This document shows positions 12,671 to 25,900 of a stretch of DNA of 64,000 nt, in pieces; positions within the stretch are counted from its first letter, which is position 1, and each line of letters begins with the position of its first letter. This DNA is from Viridothelium virens (taxonomy: Eukaryota; Ascomycota; Dothideomycetes; Trypetheliales; Trypetheliaceae): contig ML991839.1 in the NCBI GenBank assembly GCA_010094025.1, positions 62,001 through 126,000 on the forward strand. The letters run 5' to 3'. The translations under genes were made by a program, and so were the position numbers. The notes beneath the pieces are model-generated. The model was not told where the DNA came from. It worked only from the letters and a program-made list of their open reading frames with translations, and ran no database searches.

Positions 12671-14845
12671 TCATTCTGTCTTCCTTGGATTGTCTCTTGC
12701 TTGACTATACTGTGCCGTCACCTCCACTGGCTCCTCCGTTTCATCTGGAAACCTAATGCTCCTTCCCATCACCGGAGCTGCACCTGGCAGAGGTGTTTTT
12801 GTTCCAGATTGGAGAGGGGAACTGGTAACACTGCTAGAAACGCTACGCTGTGGACTCCCTGATCTGGTGAACGCAGGCGGAAGTCTCGGCGACATTGGAC
12901 GACTGGGAGCCATTGATAGTTGGGGACTCCCTGACGCAGGGGACACAGGCAGGGGACTGGGATGGTCCATGGGTCTGCCGATGACACGGGCGTCTCGAGG
13001 GGCAGAGATGCTTTCTTTTCGAGGACCTGGCAGCACGTACCCTTCTTCAGCGGGCGAGCTCCTCCGAAGATTGCCTAACCTCTTGATACCAAAGAGGTGG
13101 CGGGAAAAAGACGTTTCATCAGAACGCGAAGCGCTACGCGGATTTGGAAGACGGTTGGTGGTGTGCTCTGTTGTGGCATGTTCGCTCAGATGAATGGGAG
13201 TATTTGGCTCGTAACTTTCCCTCTCGGTGCTGACGGCATTGGAAATGGTGCGTGGAAGCCAGACGCCAAATTTACCAAGAGGAACGCTCAGTCCATGCAC
13301 GACCTAAATCACCATTGAGATACTGCTCCTACAGGGAAGGACAACGAGCATAAAATGAAGACGAACCAACTCACAATGCTGCAGATTGCCAGGAACCAGA
13401 TAACTACCGTCATCACTTCTGCTAAGGTCGACACATCGCCTCGCATTTGACCCTCGAAAGTGATTTGATCGAGGAAATCTAGACTCACGTAGAGGTAGAA
13501 GATAGCGCTCACACCGATCGGTCCAAAGAATCCGACGAAGAGAGTTTGACGGAGCTCTTCAATCTGAGGGATTTTCTTATGCAGCAGAAAGACGATTGGC
13601 AGGCGACGTAAGAGCAGGATCAGGAGGCCAAGGGGGATCAAACGATAGATTGGGATGACGTTATTATGCGCGAAGATGTACCAGGGGCAGACGGCTCCGA
13701 ACCACATGAAGACGGCAACGTTAAGCAACATATCAATGGTCGGTTGCAACGAATCATCGAGTGTTTCTAGTCGAAACCAATCGCTGGAGATTATTGTTAG
13801 CAGCTAATCACGAAAGGCTCTTCAACATCAGACTCACTCCCATGTAAAGGCGTTGCCAGCGATGAAACAAGCAAGAACGTCGTCGCTTCCAATCATTCCT
13901 ACGGTACCTGTAATGAACAGCTGAAGGTGCTCAACTCTCAGCATCCTAGTCTCCTAAAATGGGTTGCTGTATGGCGACACTCACTGCGAGGGTGATTGCA
14001 AACACGAGGAAGCTCTCCCGATCTACATACCTCCTCTCCTCGGCCCAATGAAGTAGCTCTTTCGCCAGATATCCAACTACAGCGCCATAGACCACACTCA
14101 GAAGAATCGTGTATCCCCATGTCTCCCCAAACCAATAACCCATTGCCTTTGCCGCGCCGCCCGTCTGACCGATGCCGCCATCACCCACATACTTGATCAG
14201 ATACAAGGGCAGGAATAGGAAGGGATAGCCCAACCCATCATTCGCTCCGGACTCGGCAATAATGATCTTTTGCAACTCCTTCGGCACGTTCTTATCAGCA
14301 AATTTGCCCTTAACAATGCTGTTACTCAGAACGGGATCCGTCGGGGTCACGCTTGCGCCAACGGCGAGCGCATGTAGAAAGGTCAGATTCGGCACCAGCG
14401 CCCACACCAGCAAGCTGGTGCAGATCCACATTCCTGTCATGCCGGGGCCGAGAAGAAGGGCGAGCGACTTCCATTCTTTGTAGAGGTATTTGGAAGGGAG
14501 TTGGACGCCAGCCAAGACGAGCTGTACGCCAAGGACGAGACGGGTGAAGTAGAGGGTGATAGTATTGAGGTTGGCTTCGGAGCCCGCGGCGAACTCGAGA
14601 GGTTTGATGAGGTTGGTGGCGTGGGGGGAAAATATCAAGCCTGCAATGAGCGAAATCACTGCGTAATGGTATGCAACGTCAGTAAGGGCAGAGAAGCAGT
14701 GAGGAGATTGAGGTTGAGAAGACCCACGGGCTTCAGATAGGTAGAATTTCTCCTTGAGAAGATAGGAGACAAGGCCAAAGAGGGTGATGAAACCACCGAG
14801 CGTTGCACAAACAACGTTGAAGTTTACCACTTCTAGCGAGGGCAT
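12671..14845 (-). CDS. plasma-membrane Na+/H+ antiporter (NHA1/SOD2 type)
   Basis: A 638-aa cation/proton antiporter of the CPA family that exports Na+ (often K+ too) in exchange for H+. Five exons: 14845-14728, 14658-13985, 13920-13838, 13783-13375 and 13303-12671, with introns of 69, 64, 54 and 71 bp. Joined frames give family-typical stretches across every junction, such as FLVFAITLALFITGTVGMIG and NAFTWDDWFRLETLDDS. Conserved ion-path residues are visible in SVTPTDPVLSNSI, ESGANDGLGYPF and IGSDDVLACFIAGNAF. About 190 Ser/Pro-rich, cytosolic C-terminal residues follow the last helix. The start ATG leads directly into the first membrane helix. The tail is shorter than in yeast Nha1 and closer to Sod2. 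Confidence 0.92.
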
Positions 14846-16808
14846 CTCTGCCGACTTTCCTGGAGAAGGTCGTCTTTCGGATACAATCGAATGATGGACC
14901 TTGCAACGGCCGATGTGGACTTCGTGGCTGTCGAAAATTCGTCTTCTTAATGGAATGTCAAGTAGAAGTGTCAGGTAGGAGCGGCAGGTAGGGCCGTCAG
15001 AGCCAAATGTGGCCTATATTGCACCGTGGCGCGTTCCACTGATGTTATTGAATCATTTGGTTGATGATTTCTGAAGTGGACCGTTACTTCCAAAGGAGCC
15101 ACTTCGAAGTTGGGCCCGAAAATTGTCGCCTTCGATTGCCGACTCTAGGTCGAAGCCATCAGTGCTGGTGTCGCAAGATAGATTGTTAGAAGATACCGAC
15201 GCATTAAGATGATGACGGTGGGCAGGTGGACGGTGGAGTGTGGGCGCTAGAAACAAGTGTTTGTCCTTGGCAGCAGCCGAGCAGCATCTTTGCTGTTCCG
15301 TCATATCCGTTATCTTGGATGCTTAGCTTCTCAGCCTTGAGGTTCATTGGACAGATGGACGGAGAGCCTTGTGGGTTCTTTTAGCTGAATTTGAGTTCCT
15401 CAAGCAATTCTGGCGTGCATGTGATGATCCCTACAGAGTACACAGTATACCAGTCACATAAGCCTATTCAGGTACCTATTTCCATACTACCTTACCTTAT
15501 GTACTCCATACCATGCTATGTACTCGGGTAGAGACAGTATTGCGCACCGCGCCGCGCTCACGAGGGTTCGAAAGATATAACATATTCGGGGATAAATCCT
15601 GGGGTTTGGCTTCCTGTTCAACTCTGGACTACTTGTTACAAGAAACCTCCTTTAGCTCTAGTGTTCTGACGCTTGAGCCACCCAGGGGGTGCAGGGGATG
15701 ATCTGCCTTGCTGAGACTGCAAGTCAACATGTGCCCCCACCAATCCCCCACTTCTGTCTCGAATTGCCTTATGTAGGAAACCGCTTGCCAATCATGGGCA
15801 TTCGAGATTGGACGCTGATTGCGGGGCACGTTTCTCAAAGTAGCAGCAGAGATCGACGTGGACGCTTGCAGCAGCTTCTTAACGTCTCGAGTTGCGATCG
15901 TCATTGGACTTTTGTTGTTAGGAGGGAGGTTCTTGACAGATCTATTCAGTGAATATACAAGGGGCATTTGCTATGAATGAGTGCATTTGATCCATGCTAA
16001 GATAAAAGTATATTATTGATAGCTGAGATACACCCGCCTTATCGTTGCAGAGTCATCGCATCTCGTCTCCTGCCAGGCCAAATAGAAGCTCGAGTCCCAA
16101 GCCAAATAGTAGATGGTAAAGAAATGCCACGGCAGCCACTCTGGCCCATGATGAGTAAGAGACCTGTGAACAGCTAGCACCGTGAAGTTTCAGTGTGCAA
16201 GAGAGATTGGGAAATTTGTGTGTAGTTGTAGGAGATTTGTCGTTGAAGTGTCTGGGATTTCAAATGCAGAAAATCCTAATCCGACATGCGCAAAAAAAGT
16301 AAGGAAAGGCAGAGAAGGAGAAAGAAATAAAAACCCCATCGAACTAATGGCTGGAAATTGTACAAGCCGAAGAGAGGAAAATCATCATCGATTCGCTGTT
16401 GTTACACCCGTTCGCCGTGCTTGCATGATAGACGTCGATGCTAGCGTCTACCATGACGGTGGATCTAAGAGATCTCAAGGGACATGTGTACCGCCAGATG
16501 CAAGGATGCAGCTGCTGCAAAAATTCATCCTGAAATCCGATGTCTTTCTAATGTAACAGAGGCCGTCATCGATCGTAAGAGTCTTCGAGCAAGGCGAGAC
16601 ACCGACTTAGTAAGGTGGTCGGTCGTTGGATTCGCGGTTGTAGGGACTCTGTGTTTTGAAAGCCAATAACCAGAGAGTATAAGAAAACCCGGCCTTGCAA
16701 TGCATATAAGAGGAACCAGCCTTGTGCACTGGAATGATTGTGGCCGTCAAGTTCATGATTATCGTCGTCGAAGTCGTGTCTGTCCCTCTATCATATAATT
16801 CACATTGC
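14846..16808. other. intergenic, mostly featureless
   Basis: About 2 kb between the antiporter promoter and the 3' end of the PUF gene, both genes being on the minus strand. It contains one 83-codon ATG frame (15053-15304, listed separately). A TACCTA-type spacer motif lies near 15470. No repeat array or RNA gene was recognised. The PUF 3' UTR should occupy the right end. Confidence 0.5.
15053..15304 (-). CDS. possible small hypothetical protein, 83 aa
   Basis: A single-exon frame opening with a true ATG and ending in TGA. The N-terminal half is His/Pro-rich. The C-terminal half (around SSNNLSCDTSTDGFDLESAI) is Ser-rich and acidic, resembling disordered fungal protein sequence rather than a random frame. 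There is no recognisable domain, signal peptide or membrane segment. It sits about 200 bp upstream of the antiporter start, so it could equally be a chance frame in that promoter. Confidence 0.2.
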   Translation of the reverse strand: MTEQQRCCSAAAKDKHLFLAPTLHRPPAHRHHLNASVSSNNLSCDTSTDGFDLESAIEGDNFRAQLRSGSFGSNGPLQKSSTK

Positions 16809-19800
16809 TCAAAACCAGTTGCTGTACTGCGGCTGAGGTTGTTGCTGTGAGACAGGGCGACCAAAAGGAGCAAAAGGCTGTTGTACAGGAGCGCCAGCGA
16901 AGGCGGTCTGGCCGAAGGCGCCAGTAGATGCGTTATTCATGCGAGGAGCTGCGCCGTATCCACTATTCACAACGCCGAAACTGTTGGCAGGGCTGCGGTA
17001 AGCGTGCTCAGTACCATGACGGCGGGCCACGCTTCCAAATTGGGTTGAAGCGGGCAGCTGCGCGGGCGAAGAGATGTCGTGTGGTGTGTTGTGACCACTG
17101 GACTCACCACTTAGGCGTCCGTCGCGCTCGGCGATTTTACCCGAGATGCGCTTACCATGAGGAGTCGACTTGATAGATCCCAGGTGGGGACGAATGGCAT
17201 CGACGAGACGGCCTTTGGTCTCCGGATCGGAATAGTCCATCGCCGTCTGGATCACATAGTTGGCGTACGAGTCGCGCAGGAGGCGCTCGAGTTCGTTGGG
17301 ATTCATCAGCTCGTCAATCATCATGCGCTTAGTCTCCATATCGGCCGTACGGATGCACTTTTCGATGACGTTGGAGCTGAATTTTTGTTTCGAAAGGTTT
17401 GCAACCTGATTCAGGAAACCCAGACAGAGGGGCTGAGAGAAAGCCGGTTCTCCGAGATCGAGGATATACTGTACAACGTAGTTGCCGAATGGATCCTGAA
17501 CGAGCGTGTAGGAGTTGTCGGTAATCTGACGCACAAGCTGAGCCTTTTGGTTGCCAGAAGCATGATCGATGCAGCGTTGCAGGACGCAGCATCCGTGGCG
17601 ATGAGTTCCGACGACAACGCAATTAGCGCCAACGGCGTTGAAAATGAACTGAGCATCTTCGGAGGTGAGGTGGTTGAGACATTTTTGGATCACATGGTTG
17701 CCGTTCAGGTCCTGGATGAGAGAGACGACTTGGTCACGAAGCGCATCGATAATCATATCGATCTCGAATCTAGTCAGCATGTAGGTTCTCCGTACAGCTT
17801 AGGTTCTACGCACCTGTTCCTGAGATGAGATGAACTCAATCATCTTTTGCAAAGCACGAGTGCCATGCTGATTGACAGCAATCAGGTTCATACGAGGCGC
17901 TGCGTTACGAATGAGCACTGTACGTTGTGCATCGGTAGTATATTCGAGTAGTTTCTGGCATAGATAATTCCCGAACGGATCTGAACAAAAGTCAGTCCCG
18001 CAAGCTTCGATGTGTAGACCGCGTGCAAAACTGTACTTACCGGTCATGAGCTCCACAACGTGGTCACTTGTTTCGGCAAAGATCATTTGAATATGCTCAG
18101 GCTCACGGTCCTCGAGCTGCTTTTGCAAGAAGCGACAGCCGTGCTGGTCCTTGCATAGACCGTAAATTTCACCCTTGATCTGACCGAGCTCGACGTGAGA
18201 GAAGCGAGCATTTTCTATATATCACATCAGTCGGTTGAAAAGTTTCCGCCGAGTCTGGCGACGTTGACTCACCTTCACCATTCTGCGCACGACGTGCCTG
18301 GATGACGCGGGCTTGGCTGTCGTGCACACGCGGTTGACTGTATTGTCCATACTGCTGATACATGGCATACTGAGGCTGATATACAGCCATGGGATTCTGC
18401 CATGGTGGCTGGACACCCACTTGCACTCCGTTCAGGCCGGCCATCATCTGCATGCTGTATCCGTTGTAGACTGGGCCTTGATTCTGGAAAGAACTGAATG
18501 ATGAGGGGGCAGAGGCACCAGAAGTTGCCTGCTGTTGATCATCCGATTCACCAGATGGTGAATTCAAAGTGGGTCCAAAAGGCGCAGCGCTGGCCTGCAG
18601 CACAGACTGCAGAGGGCGGAACGTCGTGCCTTGCTCGTCTGCATGGCTTTCTCCTCCAGAGAGCTCGCGGCTATGACGCTTGACGGCGCCAGGAGGAATG
18701 CGGCCCATGCTTGCATTATGGTTCTGAAAGTGCTGTTCTGCATGAGTTTTGGCCGCAGCCGTTGGAGAAGCGAGAGATCCGCTCGTGCTACTAATGTTCT
18801 TCACAGTAGGAATATCATTGGTCGAGTATGACGACTGGAGTTTCGGTGGAGTAGGAGTGCTGGCCTGATTGGAGGGTGAAGAGAAGAGGCCTGGGCGCTT
18901 GACCTCCGAATAAGTATTGTATGTCGCACCCATAGAATGACGGTTCGGAGCAGCAGCCTTGGTAGGAGTTTGAGCGCCTGACCCAATTGGTGTGGAGACG
19001 TAATCATCTAGCTGCTGTGACATGGGACGCATCCTGTTCATGGGAAGTGATTGCTGAGCACGCTGGTGGCGACCAAAGGTAGACCATGCGGCGCCAGCGG
19101 GCCCAGTCTCCGTCTCCGTGGGTGGTGACTGAGCAAGGTCTAAAGCAGCAGAGTTGTCCGAGAGCTGAGATCCACCGGCTGACATGTTGCCGAGCTGTAC
19201 ACCGTTGGAGCCTTCGGAGCGAAGCAGGACCGGGAATGGATCGTTAGATTGACCTACTTGATAAAAGGTGTTCCTGGTAGGAGAGGAAATAGTATTCTGG
19301 GCCGTTTGAGTACCTTGCTTGTCGTCCTCGTCGCCGAGCAGGTCTTTCGGGAGATGCTGGAGAACTGAACCAAGATCGGGCATATCGCGGCCACGACTGG
19401 TGACAGGCATAGAGTTCCTGTTCAAGCTTTGAACGTCGTTAGCAATCAGACACGGGTCGAAGCAAGGTCAAGTCAAAATGAGAGGTGGAGCTAGCCGTGA
19501 AGGTGAAGGGTGAAGGAGGGTGGGGGAAAGTGAGGAGAGAGCTCTGCAGACCTGAATCCGCACAAATGGAGCGAATCTATGCACCTGCATGGATGCACGT
19601 GGTAGGGGTCAGGTGTGATTAGGCTACAATAGGTGGGGAGATGGTAAAGGGGGGAAGGGGGGGCAGAGCTGCTATTGTGAAGGAAGGATAATAAGAGGGG
19701 GCGTAGCAACGTACACAGCAGCTGACCGATGATCGAAATCAGTGATGTTTCGGGACCAGTCCTCTTCCTCGTCCTCCTCGTCAGAATGACGACGAGAGCT

Positions 19801-20955
19801 GGGAACAGACCTGGACGGAAGGTTAGAAGACGTGTGGTGATGGAAGTGACGAGCCTGGTCCGCTGGAGACGCCAACTGAGATCCCGCACGGCTTACGCGG
19901 GTAAGACCCGGAGGCGAACCGATAGAGGTGATGCTAGATGTCGAATACCTGTTGGAACGGGGATATGCAGCGGTAAGGCCGTTGTCCCTATACTCGGGGG
20001 GGGTAGTGGGCTCGCTCTGGCGTCCTCCTAGGCTGGCATGGCCAAGGCTATCGGAAAGACGTTGGATTTCATCTTCCCCGTTTTTCTGTTGCAAATCGAG
20101 AAGTGCCATTTCCGCTTCAAATCGCCGGCGTTGTTCTCGCAGGTACTCGTGTTCGAGCTTTTTCTTCTCCAGCTGTATCGGCTGTTAGTGACGACACGTG
20201 CTGGACGGCATCACCTGAATCGCTTGAGGTCGAATATCGAGCCAATAGAATTAGAAAGGGACAAATGAAAGGTGTTTGCGTGACGTGATTTGTTCGAGGT
20301 TACAGATTGTTTAGGGTGGGATTCTCGTAATGCAGCTAAGACCTGAGCACAATAGCAAGAACCATTGCCAAGATGAACAGAATCAGTTTCTGTGAAGCAT
20401 GCACTATTCATTATCTACTTCGAGCGATCTACATGGAGCACAGGAGTAAGGTGCAGCATGTGACTCGAACAGCCAGTGTGGTGGAGCAAGAGATGACGAA
20501 TACGTACAAGCTGCATTTTATGATACGTCTAAATGACAATAGGTCAGCAAATGTTTCATGCGTCTTGAATCAATCTGCATGTGGACAGTGCGGGACCATT
20601 GTTGGACATAGCCTATTGTCATGGCAGAGTATGAAACGAAGAGAAGGTGGAAAAAAAGGAAAGCTGCACTCACTGTGTTTGTGTGGTCGTGAGGTTCCGC
20701 TGCCAATCTCCTCTGCTGGCCTATGGGCGAAAGTGTTGGGAGAGCGTTTGTCGTAAATCGGCGGTGGAGGCTAGTGCGCGCATCATTTGAGCTCTGTGTT
20801 TGATTGTGTGTCTGTGTGTGGATTTTGCCTGGGAAGGCCCCCCGACTTGGTGACAGCGGGGAGTTGTAGGGGAAAGGAGAATCGTCGCCGGGCGACTGGG
20901 GATTACGGAAACGGACTTCGTCGGCGCGATCGTTGATACCGTTGGAGAATGCCAT
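16809..20955 (-). CDS. PUF (Pumilio) family RNA-binding protein
   Basis: A 1069-aa post-transcriptional repressor of the Pumilio/FBF family. Seven exons: 20955-20674, 20508-20528 (a 21-nt micro-exon), 20172-19715, 19426-18273, 18214-18041, 17980-17814 and 17762-16809. The first ~640 residues are disordered, rich in Ser, Pro and Gln. Eight Pumilio repeats follow, roughly 645-985. RNA-contact triplets in order are HGCRFLQ, GNYLCQ, GTRALQ, GNHVIQ, GCCVLQ, GNYVVQ, SSNVIE and ANYVIQ. By the known PUF code these read a UGUA-type 3' UTR element. The C-tail is Gln/Pro/Ala-rich. Introns of 145, 335 and 288 bp in the 5' half are long for this genome. The last acceptor is GAG, chosen because it keeps EQIDMIIDAL in frame. 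Confidence 0.9.
20508..20528 (-). other. 21-nt micro-exon of the PUF gene
   Basis: A seven-codon exon encoding TYHKMQL. It is flanked by the acceptor CATTTAG and the donor GTACGT and lies inside what would otherwise be a 500-bp intron. It joins HTNT to LEKKKLEHEY in phase 0 on both sides, giving a continuous coiled-coil start (YHKMQLLEKKKLE) that I recall from fungal PUF relatives. Omitting it stays in frame but shortens the helix. Confidence 0.7.
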
Positions 20956-22914
20956 GCTATATTTTTTTACAAAGATCTAGAAGGCGGAGGAGGTCAGCCA
21001 AGTTCCAATCCTCACACCTGGAATGTGGGGTCCAGGACGGGGTGGGGGAGGAGTCTCGCAGGCAGATTCAGCAAGACGACAAAAGGGCGACAATTGGTTA
21101 CCATTGGGAACAAGAAGGAGCATACCGGTACCAATACAAAGAGGCGAAGAAGGGGTTTCGTATTTGCACACTGATGCAACGGACAAGAATCGAGAAGTCG
21201 GTGGGGAGTTGCAAGGGAATTAATCCGTCGACGAGTGGCTCGATGTTGTACAGAAGCGCCTTCCCCACCGAGCACCCGCTCAAACCAAAGAGCTCCGGTG
21301 CTCCAGATGTCCGTCGTCGTTGTCGCACCTCCAGATACACGCGAATACAAAAGGAAGCAGAGAAGGCTCGAGATGGAGGAGGGAGTGACTGGGCGGAGGA
21401 GCGAGAAGCGAGTTCACACACACTGTATAGGCCCGGAGCGAGCAATTCACGGTTAGTCAGAACATGGGGCACCGTACCGGGGCAGCTAAATCCCGCCGCG
21501 GTACGACTCCCAATTGGAGCTTTGCCATTTCTCAGTCTCTACAGTATCGGTGGGAATAACTTCAAGACGCTGACTTTTGCAGCAATTGTTGTTGGCGGCG
21601 TGGTGGATGCAGGTCTGGTTGACAGAAGTCATGCCCGAATTACTGAATTGGAATGTTGCGTCTTTGCTATCCTATCCTTTTACCTTACGCTCGAGCAACC
21701 TGTGGGTACATCACGGCGAGGGACTAAGCCACGGCAGAGCGTCAAGCCTGAGATCATCGTCGCTACCCTCTGGAAATTATTTTCACGACTTCGTCTGTCT
21801 CTCAAGGCGTGGGCCGCCGTTCACCAACCCCGGCCTGACACGCAGCGTGCGGGATCAGTGCACTGGCATCCACAATGTTGCAAGGCATCTGATTGCTGCT
21901 GTAGCGTCGACGACAAGATGTCGGTCCGGAGCGATCAGGTCACTACCGTTACCTCAACAGCGCCGTCGCTCCTACATCGGGGCCGCAGGGCGGCAGAGTC
22001 TGGAAGGCGTGGTAGTCGAACACTAGCGTGCATTTTGGTCAGGGTCTTGCTGCGTGACGGACGGCTGCAGCTCGAAGGGTCTGATAGGCCTGGGAGGGTC
22101 TGGCAGGGTCTCCACTGAGAAGAGTGGAGGTGGTAGACACCGCAGAGATGAGAGGCGGCAGCGCGATCGGACGCACAGGCTTCGATCTTCTCGCTGCTCG
22201 CTGTTCGCTGCTCGCTGCTCGCTGCTCTTGATCACCCCGCCTCAAACTTCCATCAGGATACTAGGAGGAAATCGGGGTGAATGTTGGGAGCTTCACCGCT
22301 TCTCGCTCTGCCGCCGTTGACGATCTGCGACGCCACCGACAGGAACCGTGAGCTAGTCGACCAGCACTAGGACCAGCTGTGGATTGTGTGTAGCGGGTTT
22401 CTCGGACGCTGCCGAGGAGGATGGCCGTCTTGAAGAAGAGAGGGCAGGTTGGCAGGGTAGCGATGGTGGGGCATTCTAGTAGTCGCCGTGCAAGATACAT
22501 ACTCTAGGGGTGCTAGGATTAACTAAGTAGGTACCTACGGAGTAGGTAGGTTAGGTAGGTAGACAGGTATCAGACTTCAGACTCATCATCTCATCTTTAG
22601 CACCGGGTTGTCTCAGCGTCTTTGCAACCCTACCTAAGAGTGCTAAGAAACTCCGTACCAGGTACTAAGGCACGGCAGACTCCAGTGGTCCCGCAGAATA
22701 CTCAGCGATGCGTACATGCCAGCACAGGAGGGGCAGGATCCTGGCCATGAGTGGGAATGGTGGGGTGGGGACCCACTGGACCATCCACGCCATCGCATGA
22801 ATTGTCGTGAATGCAAGAGCTGGTCCGTGCAAGGATTTTTACGGAACGAGCTCGCCGTACTAAACCGGCGATCGTAACTTCACCCAAACTCAGTGCACGT
22901 AGAGGAGCATACAA
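20956..22914. other. divergent promoter region, PUF and RPC2
   Basis: Nearly 2 kb between two divergently transcribed genes, so it holds both promoters and 5' leaders. It contains an unusual 389-codon plus-strand open frame (20949-22118), a heptanucleotide repeat at 22191-22225, and a cluster of TACCTA/TAGGTAGG motifs with TACGGAGTA at 22527-22568. No conserved protein was recognised. Confidence 0.5.
22191..22225 (+). repeat. heptanucleotide microsatellite (TCGCTGC)5
   Basis: Five tandem copies of TCGCTGC with a single mismatch in the second copy. It lies in the spacer between the divergent PUF and RPC2 genes, outside any supported coding frame. Confidence 0.85.
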
Positions 22915-25900
22915 ATGGCTCCAAAGAGGAAAAAGCAGGGTCCGACTGAGGTGGCTCTGACAGCAACGGAAACTCCACAAGTGCGAATATCGTCAACACT
23001 CTCTTTTCGTACTTTGACTTAACCATAGCGTGGACAGGTCACTTCTAGGATTCCGAGCAAAAAAGCAGTAACACGAGGCAAAGACCCAACTGAATCAAGG
23101 TCGACCGACCAGACCCAAGGCTCGCATGCCATTCATGCAACGCGAAAGGCTGCTTCCAGACAGAAAACCTCACAGACTGAAGATGATGTAGGATATCCTC
23201 TACCCGCCCATTGTACGACAGCTTATTGCAAAGTAGGAGGACGCTTGGCTTAAGCCGTTTTACTATGGCAAATCTGTCAACGACCCGATCAACACTGCAA
23301 CAGTAGGTCGATGAAGTGTGAGAGTGGCAACGGAAGACTAAGGGATATAGGACAAATGGAACTTGCTCCCCGCCTTTTTGAAGGTGAAAGGTCTCGTCAA
23401 GCAGCACATCGAGTCTTTCAACTATTTTGTTGAGACCGAACTGCAAAAGATCATCGACGTTAATCGTGAGATACGGAGTGACGTCGACCACAAGTTCTTC
23501 CTGAGGTAAGTGTCATTAGGAAAAGGGTGCCAAAAGAGTCACTACTGATAGATCTCTTCTCAGATATGAAGCTATTCGCGTGCTGAACCCATGCCGGACC
23601 GAGGACGATCATGAATACGTACTCAACGTTAATACCTTCCAGAGCCATCCACCTTTTACACCCAACGAGTGTCGCCTCCGAGACATGACCTACGCTGCTC
23701 CGATCGTGGTCGATATTCTGTATAAACGCGGGCGTGATACCATTCGCAAGAGGGATGTATGCATTGGTAGAATCCCAATTATGCTTCGAAGCTCGAAATG
23801 CGTTCTTGCTGGCAGGCCTGCTCGCGAAATGGGAGCACTGGGGGAATGCTCAATCGATCCTGGAGGGTATTTCGTAGTTAGAGGTCAAGAGAAGGTCATC
23901 CTCGTGCAAGAACAATTAAGCAAGAATCGCATCCTTGTCGAGTCTGTCAAGGGGATCGTGCAAGCATCAGTGACAAGTTCTACTCATGAGCGCAAGTCCA
24001 AGAGCTACGTACTACTCAAGAAAGGACGGATATATCTACGGCACAACACTTTCAACGAAGACATTCCGATTGTTATCATTCTGAGGGCCATGGGAGTTCA
24101 ATCTGATCGTGAAATGCAAACCCTCATTGCCGGAGATGTCATGGCCTACCAAGATGCATTTGCCATCAATTTCGAAGAATCTGTAAAGTCAGGCGTCCTG
24201 ACTCAGCAGCAAGCACTCGACTTCATCGGCAGTCGTCTTAAAATCGTGCGGAAGCCTGGCCAGCCTTACCGGAGAAATTATCAACAGGAAGCTCTGGAGT
24301 CACTTTCCTCCGTGATTGTTACACACGTCCCGGTCCATGACCTGAACTTCCGTCCAAAAGCTATATACATTGCATTCATGGTTCGCCGGGTTGTCATGGC
24401 GATGCAAGATCCCAGTCTTATAGACGACAGAGACTATGTTGGGAACAAAAGACTGGAGTTGGCTGGGCAAATGTTGGCACTACTCTTCGAAGATCTCTTC
24501 AAGAGGTTCAACAATGATTTCAAATCGACGATTGACAAAGTCTTGCGAAAACCAAATAGAACATCCGAATTTGACGCTTTGCAACACATACATGTACATC
24601 TCTCAACTATTACAGGTGGTATGGAGCGTGCAATTGCAACTGGAAACTGGAATGTGACGCGCTTCAAGATGCATAGAGCCGGTGTATCTCATCTTCTCAG
24701 CCGCTTTAGCTATATCGCTGCACTCGGAATGATGACTCGCATCCAAAGCCAGTTCGAGAAGACGAGGAAAGTAAGCGGACCACGAGCGCTGCAACCTTCG
24801 CAGTTTGGTATGCTTTGCCCTTCTGATACTCCGGAAGGAGAGTCTTGTGGTCTGGTGAAGAATCTGGCCCTAATGACTCACATCACAACTGAGAATGATG
24901 AAGCTCCCGTGAAGGAGCTAGTCTTCATGCTAGGAGCAGAAGAAATTACGTCCATTACCGGCACCGAGATCTACAACGAAGGAGCGTACATCATCTTCAT
25001 CAATGGCACCCCAGTTGCCATCACCCGGCACCCCAAAAAATTCCTTGACGGGTTTCGGAGGTTCCGACGAATGGGTCGCGTGTCGGAATTCATTAGCATC
25101 TACATCAATCATCACTATCATAGTGTCCACATTTCGACCGATGAGGGCCGAGTCTGTCGTCCTCTTATCGTGGTTGAGAAGGCAAGATCCAAAGTCAATA
25201 CACGATTTCTACAATACCTACAGCGAGGATCCCTGGACTTTGACGACTTCCTGAACAAAGGCCTTGTGGAATACCTTGATGTCAACGAAGAAAATGACTC
25301 CAATATTGCCATTCATGAAAATGGCGAATATGGCATTAATGAAGCAACCACACATCTGGAGATTGAGCCTTTTACCATTCTCGGAGCCGTTGCTGGGCTT
25401 ATCCCCTATCCTCATCACAACCAGTCCCCTCGAAACACGTACCAATGCGCCATGGGCAAACAAGCCATGGGAGCTGTTGCATACAATCAATTCACCCGTA
25501 TTGACACCTTACTCTATCTTATGGTTTACCCGCAGAAGCCAATGGTGAAGACACGATCCATCGAGCTTGTCAAGTACGACAAGTTACCGGCAGGCCAGAA
25601 CAGCGTGGTCGCGGTCATGTCCTACTCTGGCTACGACATCGAAGACGCACTGGTCCTCAACAAAGCAAGCTGCGACCGTGGTTTCGGCCGCTGCCAGGTC
25701 ATGCGCAAAGTAAGTGTGCCGCTGAAAAAGTATGCCAATGGTGGCCGTGACCGTATCGGCGACCGTGACCCGGAGGATCCCAAGCACAAAAAACTTGGCA
25801 TTGATGGCCTCGTCGAGGTCGGTATGAAGGTCGAAGACCGCGACGTCATGATCCTCAAACAGCAGCCTAACAACACCAGCGGTACAGGCGTAGGCTCTGA

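Noticed and set aside
15541-15580. Possible tRNA B-box (GGTTCGAAA)
   Set aside because: No matching A-box or cloverleaf stems at proper spacing on either strand.
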